Shown here piece after piece: positions 30,551 to 41,084 of a stretch of DNA of 64,000 nucleotides (positions within the stretch are counted from its first letter, which is position 1; each line of letters begins with the position of its first letter). The DNA comes from Metellina segmentata (lineage: Eukaryota > Arthropoda > Arachnida > Araneae > Tetragnathidae), in the NCBI GenBank assembly GCA_947359465.1, contig OX375880.1:15942120-16006119 (forward strand), in the 5' to 3' direction. Made by a program: the position numbers and the translations under genes. The notes under the pieces are model-generated. The model worked only from the letters and a program-made list of their open reading frames with translations. It was not told where the DNA came from and did not search any database.

Positions 30551-31339
30551 TAGGGCAACTGTTTGCAACAAATGCAACTTTTTTTTCACACGTTCTACGC
30601 AGCATGTTAAGTACTAAAACCAAAATTTCTCCTACATGGGGTGTATTTGCAAGTGAGTTATAACCGCAACATAAATGCAACTTTCTGCATAGATGCAACT
30701 TTTTGTATAAATGCAACCACTTGCAACTTTTTAAAATTTAGTTAAAAATTAATTAATATAAAATTATTATTTCATTTTTTGCCCTCTGAATCAACCCTTC
30801 GATCACGTGTATGATCTTGCGAACGCCGAAGTATTACGGATCAAACAAGAAGTTCATGGAAAGAAGGTGTTCGCCCTAACAGACAAAAGTGAAATTAATA
30901 GCAAGAAGTAATTTTAACACATTGGTGGCACTCTTGATAACCCAGAGGAAACTTGCGTAATCGACTGCAGAGTTTGCGAGATGAGTGTCGATCATCAATA
31001 TGTTGTTCGCCTGGTAGATGACGTTTTAAAATCTCTGAATGTTGAGCGAAAGGATTTTGCGATTCTGCTATCCGATACAGCTTATTGTATGACTGCGGCT
31101 GATGCAGTTTTTCAATGTTAAAGAAATTACTGTCCAAGGATCGGCCATTTAACGTTCTTCTGTATTTAATGATGTGTTATAATACTGTTGTACACGACTA
31201 AAATTGTCAATATATTTTGAACTTTTTCATTTTTTACGAATAATTTATTTTAGATTTTAGTGTATCAAAAATAAATGCAACTTTAGAGAATGATAAATGC
31301 AACTTTTCCCATTTTTACTGCAACAAAAAAGTTGCCCTA
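30551..31339 (+). mobile_element. hAT element with ATGCAACTTT repeats
   Basis: Termini TAGGGCAACTGTTTGCAAC and AAAAAAGTTGCCCTA, with a perfect 8-bp TSD CTAATGAC at 30543-30550 and 31340-31347. ATGCAACTTT recurs near both ends, as transposase-binding subterminal motifs do. Confidence 0.93.
30895..31150 (+). pseudogene. hAT transposase fragment
   Basis: One frame reads GGTLDN then EETCVIDCRVCEMSVDHQYV, VRLVDDVLKSLNVERKDFAI and LLSDTAYCMTAADAVF before a stop. After it comes NYCPRIGHLTFF. This matches the central region of a hAT transposase family where a VDDVL..L segment precedes LLSDAA-like residues. Only this fragment persists, with stops around it. Confidence 0.65.
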
Positions 31340-31347
31340 CTAATGAC

Positions 31348-31875
31348 GTAACATCTCGTCCATCGAGATCTGACCAATTTTACTAATCACGATACGGATT
31401 GTGGTCGCTTGGTTAGTTGATCAGCCCTAACTATACGAGCCAACCCTACAATCCTTATATGAAGAGCCGGAAGATTCCATGAATAAGAATGATGAGTGAG
31501 TGACCAAATTTATTTAATTACAGCACTCACCTGAAGGGTATCAATTTCAAGGGGTCAGAACGGCATTATGTTCAAATACTTTTGTTATGGCGGCCGTATC
31601 CCCCTAACAGAAAAGATAAACATTGGAACCACACAAAAAATATGGTCAAACAACTGCGATGCGACTTCATCTCACTAATGTAGTCGCTATTTTGTATCGC
31701 TATAGTTGATCAGGAAAAGGGGCCCTCACTACCATGGTCCCGAATCCCTTTAGCCGTCTCTTCAATCATTTTATGTAGGTCCCAAAAATTGAAGGGATAA
31801 GAATTAAAATATTATCTGTTATTTTATTTCGGGTCTCTAAATTGGAGGGATAGTTAAAGATTGCCAAAGAGAGAT
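31348..31875. other. Unassigned spacer
   Basis: It continues the DNA flanking the hAT (ATCTCGTCCATCGAGATCTG, related to the GACGAGATATCTCGTC family). No gene is recognised. Confidence 0.4.
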
Positions 31876-31998
31876 ACTGGGCAACACAACGGGCTATTGA
31901 CGACAGTCCGGGATCCAACCCGAAGGGAAAGATCCGAGAACAACACATGATTTTGAACCAGTCAAATGACGAAGTGACACCTCAATTTTCAAATTTTG
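31876..31998 (-). repeat. SINE tail and body fragment
   Basis: GCAACACAACGGGCTATTGA to GAAGTGACACCTCAA. Confidence 0.75.
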
Positions 31999-32343
31999 TC
32001 ATCCTTTTCTTTGGTCATTATATATTTTTGTGTTTATATGTTTTGTCATTCACTTGCCTTTCCTCTATTCTGTATACTTAAAAGTATTATGTATGTATTG
32101 TGGATCGCTCGTGTCTCCCTTATTCCGAATCTCCTCCGTAAGGCGGACTATACAGCTGAAATCTGCACAGGTGAAACAGTGTCCGCCTACGACGTCCAAT
32201 CCAGGCATCCCAGACTCCAAACCTCCACAACACACCAACGTGGGGACATTTTAGGTCACAACAGATTTAGTGTACACCAGGCCCCTTAATTGTATATGGT
32301 GATTTGTACAGACGAAATATTATTCTAAAAACATGGAAGTACT
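31999..32343. other. Spacer with SINE-B fragment
   Basis: 32200-32300 is a minus-strand SINE body piece (CCAAACCTCCACAACACACC, CAACAGATTTAGTGTACACC). The rest is unassigned. Confidence 0.5.
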
Positions 32344-32534
32344 ATGGTCAGATGACGCGGTCACACCTGAGCTGCCACCCCTCTCTCCAAATTTCCTTAC
32401 CAAGCTGACGTGAGGACGTTTGAGACCACGACAATTTTAACATGCCCCAGCCTCCCTTTATATACGATTGTCTTTGGTTGAATTCTAATTCCCAACCTTC
32501 CTGTGGCCAATCAGCTACTCTTCTAACCGGTGGT
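32344..32534 (-). repeat. SINE-B, tail-less
   Basis: GGTCAGATGACGCGGTCACA, body, then the SINE-B head ending CTACTCTTCTAACCGG. Confidence 0.72.
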
Positions 32535-32863
32535 CTTCAGTTTGTTTTATAATATAAAGTACAGATTTTTCCAATGACAGTTTTATTACATCACTTTAAT
32601 CTGTGTAGGCTTATATCTCTGCCTAAACTAGACAACTTGAGCACACTGTTCTTATCTCGGAATCAAAAGTAGTTCAAATCCATGATGTCCCTTCGGCAAA
32701 AAAATGTCCGAAACATTTCTCGGATTGTCATTAATGTAGATCCATGACCTTTCGGAACAGTTGATGAATACCCTGACAGTTGTGACAGTCGGTAAATCCT
32801 ATTTCACGTCACATATTTTATAGTCTTGGTGCGACCGGTTCTAAATCTTGATAACGATGCTTG
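32535..32863. other. Unassigned spacer
   Basis: No repeat or coding signal found. Confidence 0.5.
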
Positions 32864-33323
32864 TCTATATATATAATTCTCTTACGTGTCACGCAAAAAA
32901 GACGTTATTTGCTATCGCGTTTTGGCAACACTATACGATTATTTGTTTACCACGAAGCCTCGCGCCTCAATTGAATTTATAGCGTTATCGGATAAAATTT
33001 TACTGACAAAAAACGAATATTAGTAGAGCTGTTGCAGCTTACAAACGACATGATGGGTTTTCCATTTCCAAAGCATCGCTCACATTTCGAGTCAAAATTT
33101 GCTCAAAGTTTTAATTCGAATTCCAAATTGTTCGAATTCTGATTCCAGAGGAACTGTAATTTTTTCTGTAGTATAACAAATTTATATTTGAAAAATATAT
33201 TTTTGGAAAATCAGATTTTTTAAACAATGTTTTCATTGATGCGAGCGAAGCGAACCAATGAGGATTGCAAAGTAATCCTCCGGAGGTTGGCGAGCGTTAG
33301 CGAGAAGGGAATGGGCCCCCTAG
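32864..33323 (+). mobile_element. Non-autonomous Helitron, copy 2 (shortened)
   Basis: It starts TCTATATATATAATTCTC and ends GGGCCCCCTAG before T. The base before the 5' end is G rather than A. It lacks about 190 bp of the interior found in the other copies. Confidence 0.85.
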
Positions 33324-33381
33324 TACTCTAAATAACTTAAGGACCGCAGTCGCCCAGTTTTAACAGAACCAGATTAGCAAC

Positions 33382-33704
33382 GCCGATCAACCGGTCTGAT
33401 GGTTAAGGTGTTAGCCTTTAAATCGGAAGGTTTCGGGGTCGAATCAGGTTCAGTGCATGGATGTTTGTAAGCGTATGGTGTAGAGGCGGCTGGTGCACCT
33501 TAAATCTGTCGTGGCCGAAAGTCCTCACGTTGGGTTGGTGTGGAAGTTTGGAGATTGGCGTGCCAGCTCAGGTGTTGCTTCGTCATCTAACCGTGGTTCA
33601 TAATGACGAGTTGTCCTCCTCGGATCTTTTCATCAGGGGATTGATTCCGGACCGTCAACAATAGCCCGTTGTATTGCTCTAGTGCGACGTTAATTAAAAA
33701 CTAC
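33382..33704 (+). repeat. SINE-A, full length
   Basis: Head GCCGATCAACCGGTCTGATG, altered B box (GGGTCGAATC), full body and tail TTAATTAAAAACTACC. Confidence 0.88.
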
Positions 33705-33717
33705 CGAATTATTACAA

Positions 33718-33928
33718 GGCTAGCAGCCGGGTGGTTGCGACTTCGACTCCAACCAAAGATCGTCGTGTACAAAGTGACTGGTGCACGTTAAAACTGTCAT
33801 GACCTCAAATGTCCTTATGTTGGCGTGGTGTGAATGTTTGGAGAGTGGGGTGCCATCTCAAGTGTGACCTCATCATATGACTGGTTTTAAATTACGTGGG
33901 GTTGTCCTCGGATCTTTTCCTTCTATGC
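33718..33928 (+). repeat. SINE-B cut by a Tc1-like element
   Basis: Head CAGCCGGGTGGTTGCGACTT, body with GGAGAGTGGGGTGCCATCTC; it stops at CCTCGGATCTTTTCCTTC. Confidence 0.78.
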
Positions 33929-34217
33929 TCTATGGGGTTGTCGGTACTCTGAGCAGGCCAGAGAAGACTTTTTACATCCATATCTTGATACCACTGCTTG
34001 AAAGAGGCTGCAACATGACATGGAGCGGTCCATTCCATAACATTGCCAGACCTGAAAGAACCTGATTTTCCAAAATGTTCATGTAGGCATAGGCGTTCAA
34101 TTGACCAGGAATAACATGCAAAGGTCTCAGACCATAGCACGAAAAACACCATCAAACAAGTAGTCGGATTTTATTCAAATCTGCAGGCGTCCAATCCATT
34201 ACTGTAGGGTAGTGTAG
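33929..34217 (-). mobile_element. Tc1-like deletion derivative, copy 3
   Basis: A shorter relative of copies 1 and 2. It keeps the right terminus (CCATTACTGTAGGGTAGTG) and coding fragments such as CHVAASFKQWYQDMDVKSLL on the minus strand. An internal deletion removes the QLNA-to-DDN interval, and the left terminus is not recognisable. Confidence 0.78.
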
Positions 34218-35176
34218 TTGTATTGATGTAGATAGTTGAACTACATGTTGAGAAAGAATTGAAGTTGATAGTTAATTGATGTAGCCTACCGTAATTGTTA
34301 CGTTAGTAATAAATGTTGCTTTGTGTAAACGAGCGGTCTGCAGTCCTCGTGGAATTGAAAAGACAAAAAACGCTAAACCTGGACGACCGAGCAGGATGGA
34401 CATTCCTACATACATATAAATAATCTGAAAAAAAATTTAAAAAATTATTATCAAAAAATTATATTTTAAAATGGTCTAGCGACTACGGCCACCCTATATA
34501 TTTTTATAAAACATTTTTATGTATTATTTCTATAAGGCATGGATGTAAAATTGGGAAAAGAAGTCGGACTTTCGCCTGGAATGGATTCCCGTCTTGAAAG
34601 GAAAGCAGCGCACCCCTTCTGTTGTTCTTTTCTGGGATCATCGTTTGTAATAATAAAAAAATATTCTTCTTCTGTACTTGTCTTGAATGTTTCTGTTCAT
34701 CCCTTGCTTTCATATGTATCCCAGAAAAACATACGACAGTAACAACTTTCAAAAAATTCATTTCCAGAACTGTTTTTTGTTACGATTTAACTTTTAAACT
34801 GACGATATCATCTCTTCAGATCTTTTTTAATGCATCACTTTTAAAAACCTTTTTAAGTGTATTTTCAAATAAACCTCCCGGTGTTTGTCTTGACTCGATA
34901 CTTTAACATTAGCAAAGCCATTACCAGATCTTGAAGAACAAGATATCTAGTATTAGTAGAAAGCTGAGAAGACCTTGATCTTGTCATCATACAAAAATCG
35001 GTAATATCTCGCCATTAGGGGGGGGGGGGGGTAAGCGTTTTATTTTCTTCATAGAACCCCAAGATCCACGAATGTTCGAAGTCGTTCCAAATCCACTGTA
35101 AGCCGAATGTTCCGGTCAGATTACCCATTATAACAGCAAAGAAAGCGACAAACCAAACCCCAAAACCTTTTATTGA
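34218..35176. other. Unassigned spacer with G-run
   Basis: Mixed AT-rich sequence; a run of about 14 G near 35018-35031. 34920-35015 contains degraded copies of the ATATCTCG family. Small ORFs show no family features. Confidence 0.5.
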
Positions 35177-35515
35177 CCTCGTCATCTGACCTTGGTTCAA
35201 AATAACGAGGCGTTATCCTTCGATCTTTTCTCCTCACGTTAGGTTGGCGGCGTGGAAGTTTGGAGAGTGGGGTGCCAGCTCAGGTGTTGTTTCGTCATCT
35301 GACCATGGTTCAAAATTACGAGGTGTTGTCCTCGGATCTTTCCCTTAAGGTAATGATCCCGGACCGTCGTCAATAGCCCGTTGTGTTGCTCTAGTACGAC
35401 GTTAACTAAAAATTACCAATTACCTTCGATATTTTCCTTGGGGATGGATCCGGACCGTTACCAATAACCCTTTGGATTACTTCAATGCGATATTAACTGC
35501 CTACGTACCTCGTTC
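35177..35515 (+). repeat. SINE interrupted by a younger SINE-A
   Basis: The host copy occupies 35177-35230 and 35423-35515. CCTTCGATCTTTTC (35217-35230) is duplicated as CCTTCGATATTTTC (35423-35436). Confidence 0.9.
35231..35422 (+). repeat. 5'-truncated SINE-A, nested
   Basis: It starts mid-body at TCCTCACGTTAGGTTGG and runs to ATTACCAATTA, inside the 14-bp TSD described for its host. Confidence 0.9.
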
Positions 35516-35880
35516 CCTTTCGTTTGGTGCAGATTGGCCAAATAAGGTCCTTGTGTCGTAAAACCCGAAACCAAACAACCGTACAAAGTATTTGTGCACA
35601 AACTCGAAGTGGAAAGTTAATAGAAGACACCGACTGATCAATCAATCAGTCGCAGTGGGCAAGTCTCTCACACCCTCCGCCCTTTGGAACATATCTTTAA
35701 GTGCCTACGGGCATCACGACCCCAAGTCTCCCCAGTGATCTTACCTCCCTCCCTTCCATTTTTATTCTCACCTATCCTACTTTTTGGTTTATGTTCCTCC
35801 CTCATTGCGTTTTCTATCTTGTGTTTGGCTTTGGTTAGCCTAAATGGCCCTTGCGTCATATAACCCGAAACCAAACTTGA
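35516..35880 (+). repeat. Two SINE-C copies, partial
   Basis: Two ends recur: GGCCAAATAAGGTCCTTGTG ... AAACCCGAAACCAAACAACC (to 35582) and GCCTAAATGGCCCTTGCGTC ... AACCCGAAACCAAAC (to 35877). The second has a CATCACGACCCCAAGTCTCC body. DNA between them (35590-35670) resembles 39285-39350. Confidence 0.7.
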
Positions 35881-36192
35881 TAGATGATATCCCTCGTCAT
35901 TAGATGAAAGGCGTTAGCCTCTAGATTGGAAGGCATATGTATGAAGGTCGGAGATGGTTTTTTTTATTTTTTTTTATTGAATTATCGCTGGGCATAAGAG
36001 TAAATTGAGATCCACTGGGATGAATTCGAAAATTGATCTTTCCTCCCTTCCATTTTTATCCACGCCTATCCTACTAATTAGTTTATCTTCCTCCCTCATT
36101 GCGTTTTCTGTCTTGTGTTATCCTAAATGGCCCTTGCGCCATATAACCCGAAACCAAACTTGATAGATGATATCCCTCGTCATTAGATGAAA
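35733..36192 (+). repeat. Direct duplication of a SINE-C end and flank
   Basis: CCTCCCTTCCATTTTTAT through ACTTGATAGATGATATCCCT to CATTAGATGAAAG occurs at 35743-35911 and 36046-36192. Between them, 35935-36030 resembles 40055-40165. Confidence 0.75.
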
Positions 36193-36460
36193 GCTGACCA
36201 AATCTTTTCCTCGACACCATAAATAAAATCGGAAATACCTTGCGGACGATGTATCTTGTCATTAGCGAAGTAGGTCAAATCTTGACGAGATATCTCGTCG
36301 AAACCACTTGGAGGGTTAAAAATATACGCCCTCAGAGGCACATCTATAAGTGTGTGCGAACCATCACAACCCCGATGTATCCTTTAACTTCTCCCTCAGT
36401 GTGTTGTCTGCCTTGTGTATGGCCAAATATAACCCTTTCGTCTTAAAACACGAAAACAAT
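36193..36460 (+). repeat. piggyBac-like MITE end followed by SINE-C
   Basis: GACGAGATATCTCGTCG, AAACCACTTGGAGGG and TTAA (36316-36319) match the right end of the MITE at 43222-43470. A SINE-C with GCCCTCAGAGGCACATC and ATGGCCAAATATAACC follows to 36460. Confidence 0.65.
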
Positions 36461-36550
36461 ATTTTACCAATCAACCCAATGTTCTTATAATTGGATCTTG
36501 ATCCACTCCGCACATTACGCGACATAACTAGTGTAATATCGGTAATATTA

Positions 36551-37679
36551 TCTATATACATAATTCTCTTACGTGGCACGCAAAGAAGACGTTTTTTGTT
36601 ATCGCGTTTTGGCAACATTGTACGATTGCTTGTTTACCACGAAGCCTCGCGCGTCAATTGAATTTATAGCGTTGTCGGATGAAATTTTATTGAAATAAAA
36701 AATAAATTCTAGTCGAGCTGTTGCAGTTAATAATAGAAATCAAAGAAGGCGGGGCCCATTTCCTTTTCAGGGCCATTTATAAAAAAGGTCCGTTTCAGGG
36801 CCAACAATTATAGCTCAACAAGACGCTTGCACTACAACTTTCGACAACAAACTCAATGAAAAATCGTGGGTGGCTCGAGTGCTGGGGTAAATCTACACAC
36901 AAAAAACATGCTGGGTATTCAATTTCGTAATCAGCGCTCACATTTCGAGTCAAAATTTGCTCAAAGTTTTCATTTGAATTCTGATTCCATAGGTACTGTA
37001 TTAGGGATGCTACATCGATAGCAAAACATCGATGTTCAAAATTAAAACATCGATGTTGATAATACATCGACCCAAAAATATCGATGTTTTTAAAATTCAG
37101 TGTATTTAAACTTGTTCCCCCATTTCCTAAAAATTGGTTTAGCAACTTGTGATGCTACATCAGCTCTAATGCATCGATGTTTTTTTCTAAAACATCAATG
37201 TTTAGAAAACATCGATGTCGCATCCCTTCTTTTCAGACCCTTCACCCTTGGCCACTTTGGTCTAAAAGTATGTTCAATTTGCTGATTATAAAAATTATGC
37301 TACTTGGTTATTTTTTAAATTTTTATAACGGTACTTTTTCATTTAAAAATAAAACATCGACAAGTATAAACATGGATGTTACAAAAACATCGACCCCAAT
37401 ACATCGATGTTAAATACATCGATGATTTTTAAAAAACAGCGACATCGATGTCGCATCCCCAGTCTGTATACATCTTTTCTAAAAAACAGCAAAAAAAAAA
37501 GAAGATTTGAAAAATATTTTTTTGGCATATCATATTTTGTAAAAAATTTCTTCTGCTGGGGACATATGTCTTCATCGGTGCGAGCGAAGCGAGCATAGGT
37601 TCGCGCAGCGAACCAATGAGGCTTGCGAAGCAATCCTCCGGGGTTGGCGAGCGTTAGCGAGCATAGGGCGGGCCCCTAG
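36551..37679 (+). mobile_element. Non-autonomous Helitron, copy 3, carrying a MITE
   Basis: Inserted between A and T, it starts TCTATATACATAATTCTC and ends GGCCCCTAG. 1129 bp, because a 460-bp MITE (37002-37461) is nested inside. Confidence 0.9.
37002..37461 (+). mobile_element. ATCGATG-rich hAT-type MITE, copy 1
   Basis: The inverted termini TAGGGATGCTACATCGAT and the complement of ATCGATGTCGCATCCCCA are flanked by TACTGTAT (36994-37001) and GTCTGTAT (37462-37469), a diverged 8-bp TSD. ATCGATGTTTT words are dense at both ends. Comparison with other Helitron copies confirms the insertion point. Confidence 0.88.
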
Positions 37680-38634
37680 TTTGTAATGTTATGGATGCAA
37701 AAGTTCATCCTCGTTTTTTTCTGACAGAAGTTGGAGGAAGATTATTTTATTTACTAAAAACTACATCGAACCCATATAGTAAGTGCCGTTCTGTTTCATG
37801 ACCTTCATCATCACTGGTCACTTTCTGAACCACTCACGGGGAATCGTCAACTGCTCCCTCAATTTCCACGATACATATCTTGTTTTACGTCTGCGAAGCA
37901 TTCTCACCTTTTCAGAAATATAAAAGCATAACATTTAAAACAAGCTCCTTATTTTCTTCCAGTTCACTGCTTAACAATATTTTAAAAACTCAACCCAATA
38001 ACATAATTTTTTTCAGAAGTAATCGTTGTAATTCCTTCTTTCAAACACCATTGAAACTTTAACACGTATGTAGTATATAACACTTCGTTTTTGCGATGCA
38101 ATGCTGTTATGTCTTGTAATTATGAAATAAGAGTAACTCCAAGTCCAACAAGACATTTAATAATTATAAAGAGACATCGGCAACTGACAAGCATACAGAA
38201 CGACACGAACAGCGTAAATACTCAGAGGCAACTAACTCACTGCGTATCACAAAAAGGATTGCATCATACAAATGAACTGATAAGAATACGAACACAGGAT
38301 ATAGTAATATTAACCCCTTGGGTACATTTGACGACTGAGACTCGTCATGCACTTGTTTTGCCTAAGTTACAGATGACGAGTCTGATTCGTCATTCAAACT
38401 AGGACAAAATTAAACATGCACATTCTTGTTCATGGCAAGAGTGATTGGTGTGTTACGAGACTCTCCTCGCATCAAACTATTCAATCGTTCTCTACAAAAA
38501 TACACGTTATTTAATCTGACTCCATACATAGAAATATTTACACGACTGCGTTATCAGACATTCTTTTTTGGAATGAACGCGTAGATCGGAAGCTGTGCAA
38601 TCCTCTGAAACTGTTGCCATTCTTATCAAACGAA
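37680..38634. other. Unassigned spacer with a possible TTAA-element end
   Basis: TTAACCCCTTGGGTACATTT at about 38310 followed by CGACTGAGACTCGTCATG resembles a terminus of the TTAA family. The other end was not found. No genes are recognised. Confidence 0.45.
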
Positions 38635-39120
38635 ATTATACGAAAATATAACAGTAACTACAGTACAAACGATAAAACGTAAATATAACAGCAATTAGTG
38701 TACAGACGATAATACGAAAATATAACAGTAATTAGTGTTTAGACGATTATATTAAAATATAACAGTAACTAGTGTGCAAACTATAATACGAAAATATAAC
38801 AGTAACTAGTGTGCAAATGATAGTACGAAAATATAACAGTAATTAGTGTATAGACCATAATACGAAAATATAACAGTAACTAGTGTGCAAATGATAATAC
38901 GAAAATATAACTGTAACGAGAGTGCAAATGATAATACGAAAATACAACAGTAACTAGCGTGTAAACGATAATAGGAAAATATAACAGCAATTAGTGTACA
39001 GATGATAATACTAAAATATAACAGTAACTAGTGTGTAAGCGATAATACGAAAATATTACAGTAATAAGTGTACAGACGATAATACGAAAATAAAAGCGTA
39101 ACTAATGTACAAACGATAAT
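38635..39120 (+). repeat. 37-bp tandem array
   Basis: About thirteen copies of a unit made of CAGTAACTAGTGTGCAAATG and ATAATACGAAAATATAA, with moderate variation and no unique spacers. Confidence 0.93.
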
Positions 39121-39284
39121 CGAACTCCTTTTTTTCAAATAAATCTGTACCCAAGGTTCCAGTGATTTACGATTCATTGATGTAAACACTCGCAGGAAAT
39201 CTGCAACAAATGCCAACTCGATCCAAAAACAGGATGAACATTTGCATCTTCCCAATACTACCAAACCAACCAACCAACCGCATT

Positions 39285-40180
39285 CTCGCTCAAGCCCGAA
39301 GTGAAAAGTTGTGTAAGAAACCGCCTAATCAATCAGTCGCATCGGGCACCCGCGAACTCCCCCGGAAGTCTCCACCATCCCAGTGTTCCACATACCCCGT
39401 TCCTCACCTCGGACAAATAATTCCATTGACAAGCTTTCATCGCTCAGAGCCCCTTTAGAAGCCAGGTATTCGAAGCATGTCTCCCACCCCGGAACGCGGC
39501 AGAACAAGAATATCCACTTGCTACCACCCAATTAAACACGCGAGCCGGCAGCCGGTGATAATTATTAGTTTTGAGAAATGTCTCTGCATTTGGAAGACAT
39601 AAAATTACTCGCGAGCTGTCAAAGGAACTCGCCAGATATGCGAGGGGGAGGGAGGCGATGTTTAAATTGTATTACCGGACTTTCTGTCTCCCGGTGTGTG
39701 TGTGCGCGGCGTGGTGTTGCCAGAATGCCGTCGTCTCGGCGATAGAAATTAAATATTTATGCCCCAAGAATGCCGTAAAGTCTCTCATTAAATTACAATC
39801 TTCTGAAAAGGAGGAGAGATGCTTTTGATGATGACTGAGTCCTCCGCTGCGCGGTCGGATTGTGTGCGAACACAGTTTTCACATTTCCGATAAATTAGTC
39901 GCGGCACGGGAGACGTCATGAATATTTCTTTTGTGGGAAGCCTTTCGGACATCGCTCGGCCTTCGGGACGAGGCGGTTTAATAAGTGATTTATTCCGTTT
40001 GCTTTTCCAAAGAGTCCGTGTTGTTGTCCCAGGCAATTAATAAGGTATTGCGAGGTATGTATGAGAGGCGGAGATGTGTTTCTGGGGGTTTTATTGAATT
40101 ATCGCTGGGCAAACTTAGGGCATAAGAGTAGATTGGGATCCACTGGGATGAATTCGAGACCCATTCATTCGCCACATCGA
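39285..40180. other. Single-copy island, candidate conserved non-coding sequence
   Basis: Mixed GC-rich stretches and homeodomain-like ATTA words (GATAATTATTAGTTTTGAG, GAAATTAAATATTTATGCCC, TTATTGAATTATCGCTGGGC). ORFs are short and on both strands. Pieces recur in diverged form at 35590-35670, 35935-36030 and 41461-41525, so parts of it were duplicated locally. Confidence 0.5.
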
Positions 40181-40349
40181 GAATAATTCAACAAAAGACG
40201 ATTATAAAAGTCTTGTAAATCATCGTAACTTCAAGGCCCTAAAAGTGGCAAGTTTTTCAATAAGTTTCTCATTGACGTCTCAACTATCTCTCATTATTCC
40301 TTTGACTTCTACATCAAACTCGTTCCCATGGATATCTATTTCTTGTTCT

Positions 40350-40683
40350 GCCGACCAACCGGTATAGTGGTTAAGGTGTTAGCCTCTAGATCGGAAGGTT
40401 CCTGGTTCGAATCCGGGTCCGGGCATGGATGTTTGTAAGCGTATGGTGTAGAGGCGGCTGGTGCACCTTAAATCTGTCGTGGCCGAAAGTCCTCACGTTG
40501 GGTTGGCGTGGAAGTTTGGAGAGTGGGGTGCCAGCTCAGGTGTTGCTTCGTCATCTGACCGTGGTTCAAAATTACGAGGTGTTGTCCTCGGATCTTTCCT
40601 TAAGGGACTGATCCCGGACCGTCGTCAATAGCCCGTTGTGTTGCTCTAGTACGACGTTAACTAAAAAATTACCAATTATTATC
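40350..40683 (+). repeat. SINE-A, near-consensus full length
   Basis: Intact head (GCCGACCAACCGGTATAGTG), A box, B box (GGTTCGAATCC), body and TTACCAATTA tail. It is flanked by TCTTGTTCT (40341-40349 and 40684-40692). Good reference copy for the family. Confidence 0.95.
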
Positions 40684-40697
40684 TCTTGTTCTCTTCC

Positions 40698-41024
40698 GCC
40701 GACCAACTGGTCTGGTGGTTAAGGTGTTAGCCTCTAGATCGGAATGGTTCCTGGTTCGAATTCTGGTCAGTGCATGGATGTTTGTAAGCGTATGGTGTAG
40801 AGGTGGCTGGTGCACCCTAAGCCTGTCTTGGTCGAAAGTCCTCACGTTGGGTTGGTGTGTAAGTTTGGAGAGTGGGGTACCAGCTCAGGGGTTGCCTCGC
40901 CATCTGAACGTGGTTCAAAATGACGTGGTGTTATTCTCGGAAATTTCCTTTAGGGGATGAATTGATTCCGGACCGTCTATAGTTGTGTTGTTCTTGTAGG
41001 ACGTTAATTAAAAAAATTACCTTA
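40698..41024 (+). repeat. SINE-A, full length, same target site
   Basis: Head GCCGACCAACTGGTCTGGTG and a diverged body. A perfect 14-bp TSD TCTTGTTCTCTTCC lies at 40684-40697 and 41025-41038. Confidence 0.95.
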
Positions 41025-41084
41025 TCTTGTTCTCTTCCATGGACTGGAAAACGATTCGCTCTTTGTGAACTGCTCTGAATGTAA

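Noticed and set aside
38635..39120. Regularly spaced 37-bp repeats as a CRISPR array
   Set aside because: Units are contiguous without unique spacers and the genome is eukaryotic.
40350..40430. Possible tRNA genes at the many GGTTCGAATCC boxes
   Set aside because: All but one of the boxes I checked are followed by the SINE body or its remnant, and cloverleaf pairing is incomplete. They are SINE heads. The lone box at 25592 has no tRNA-like context.
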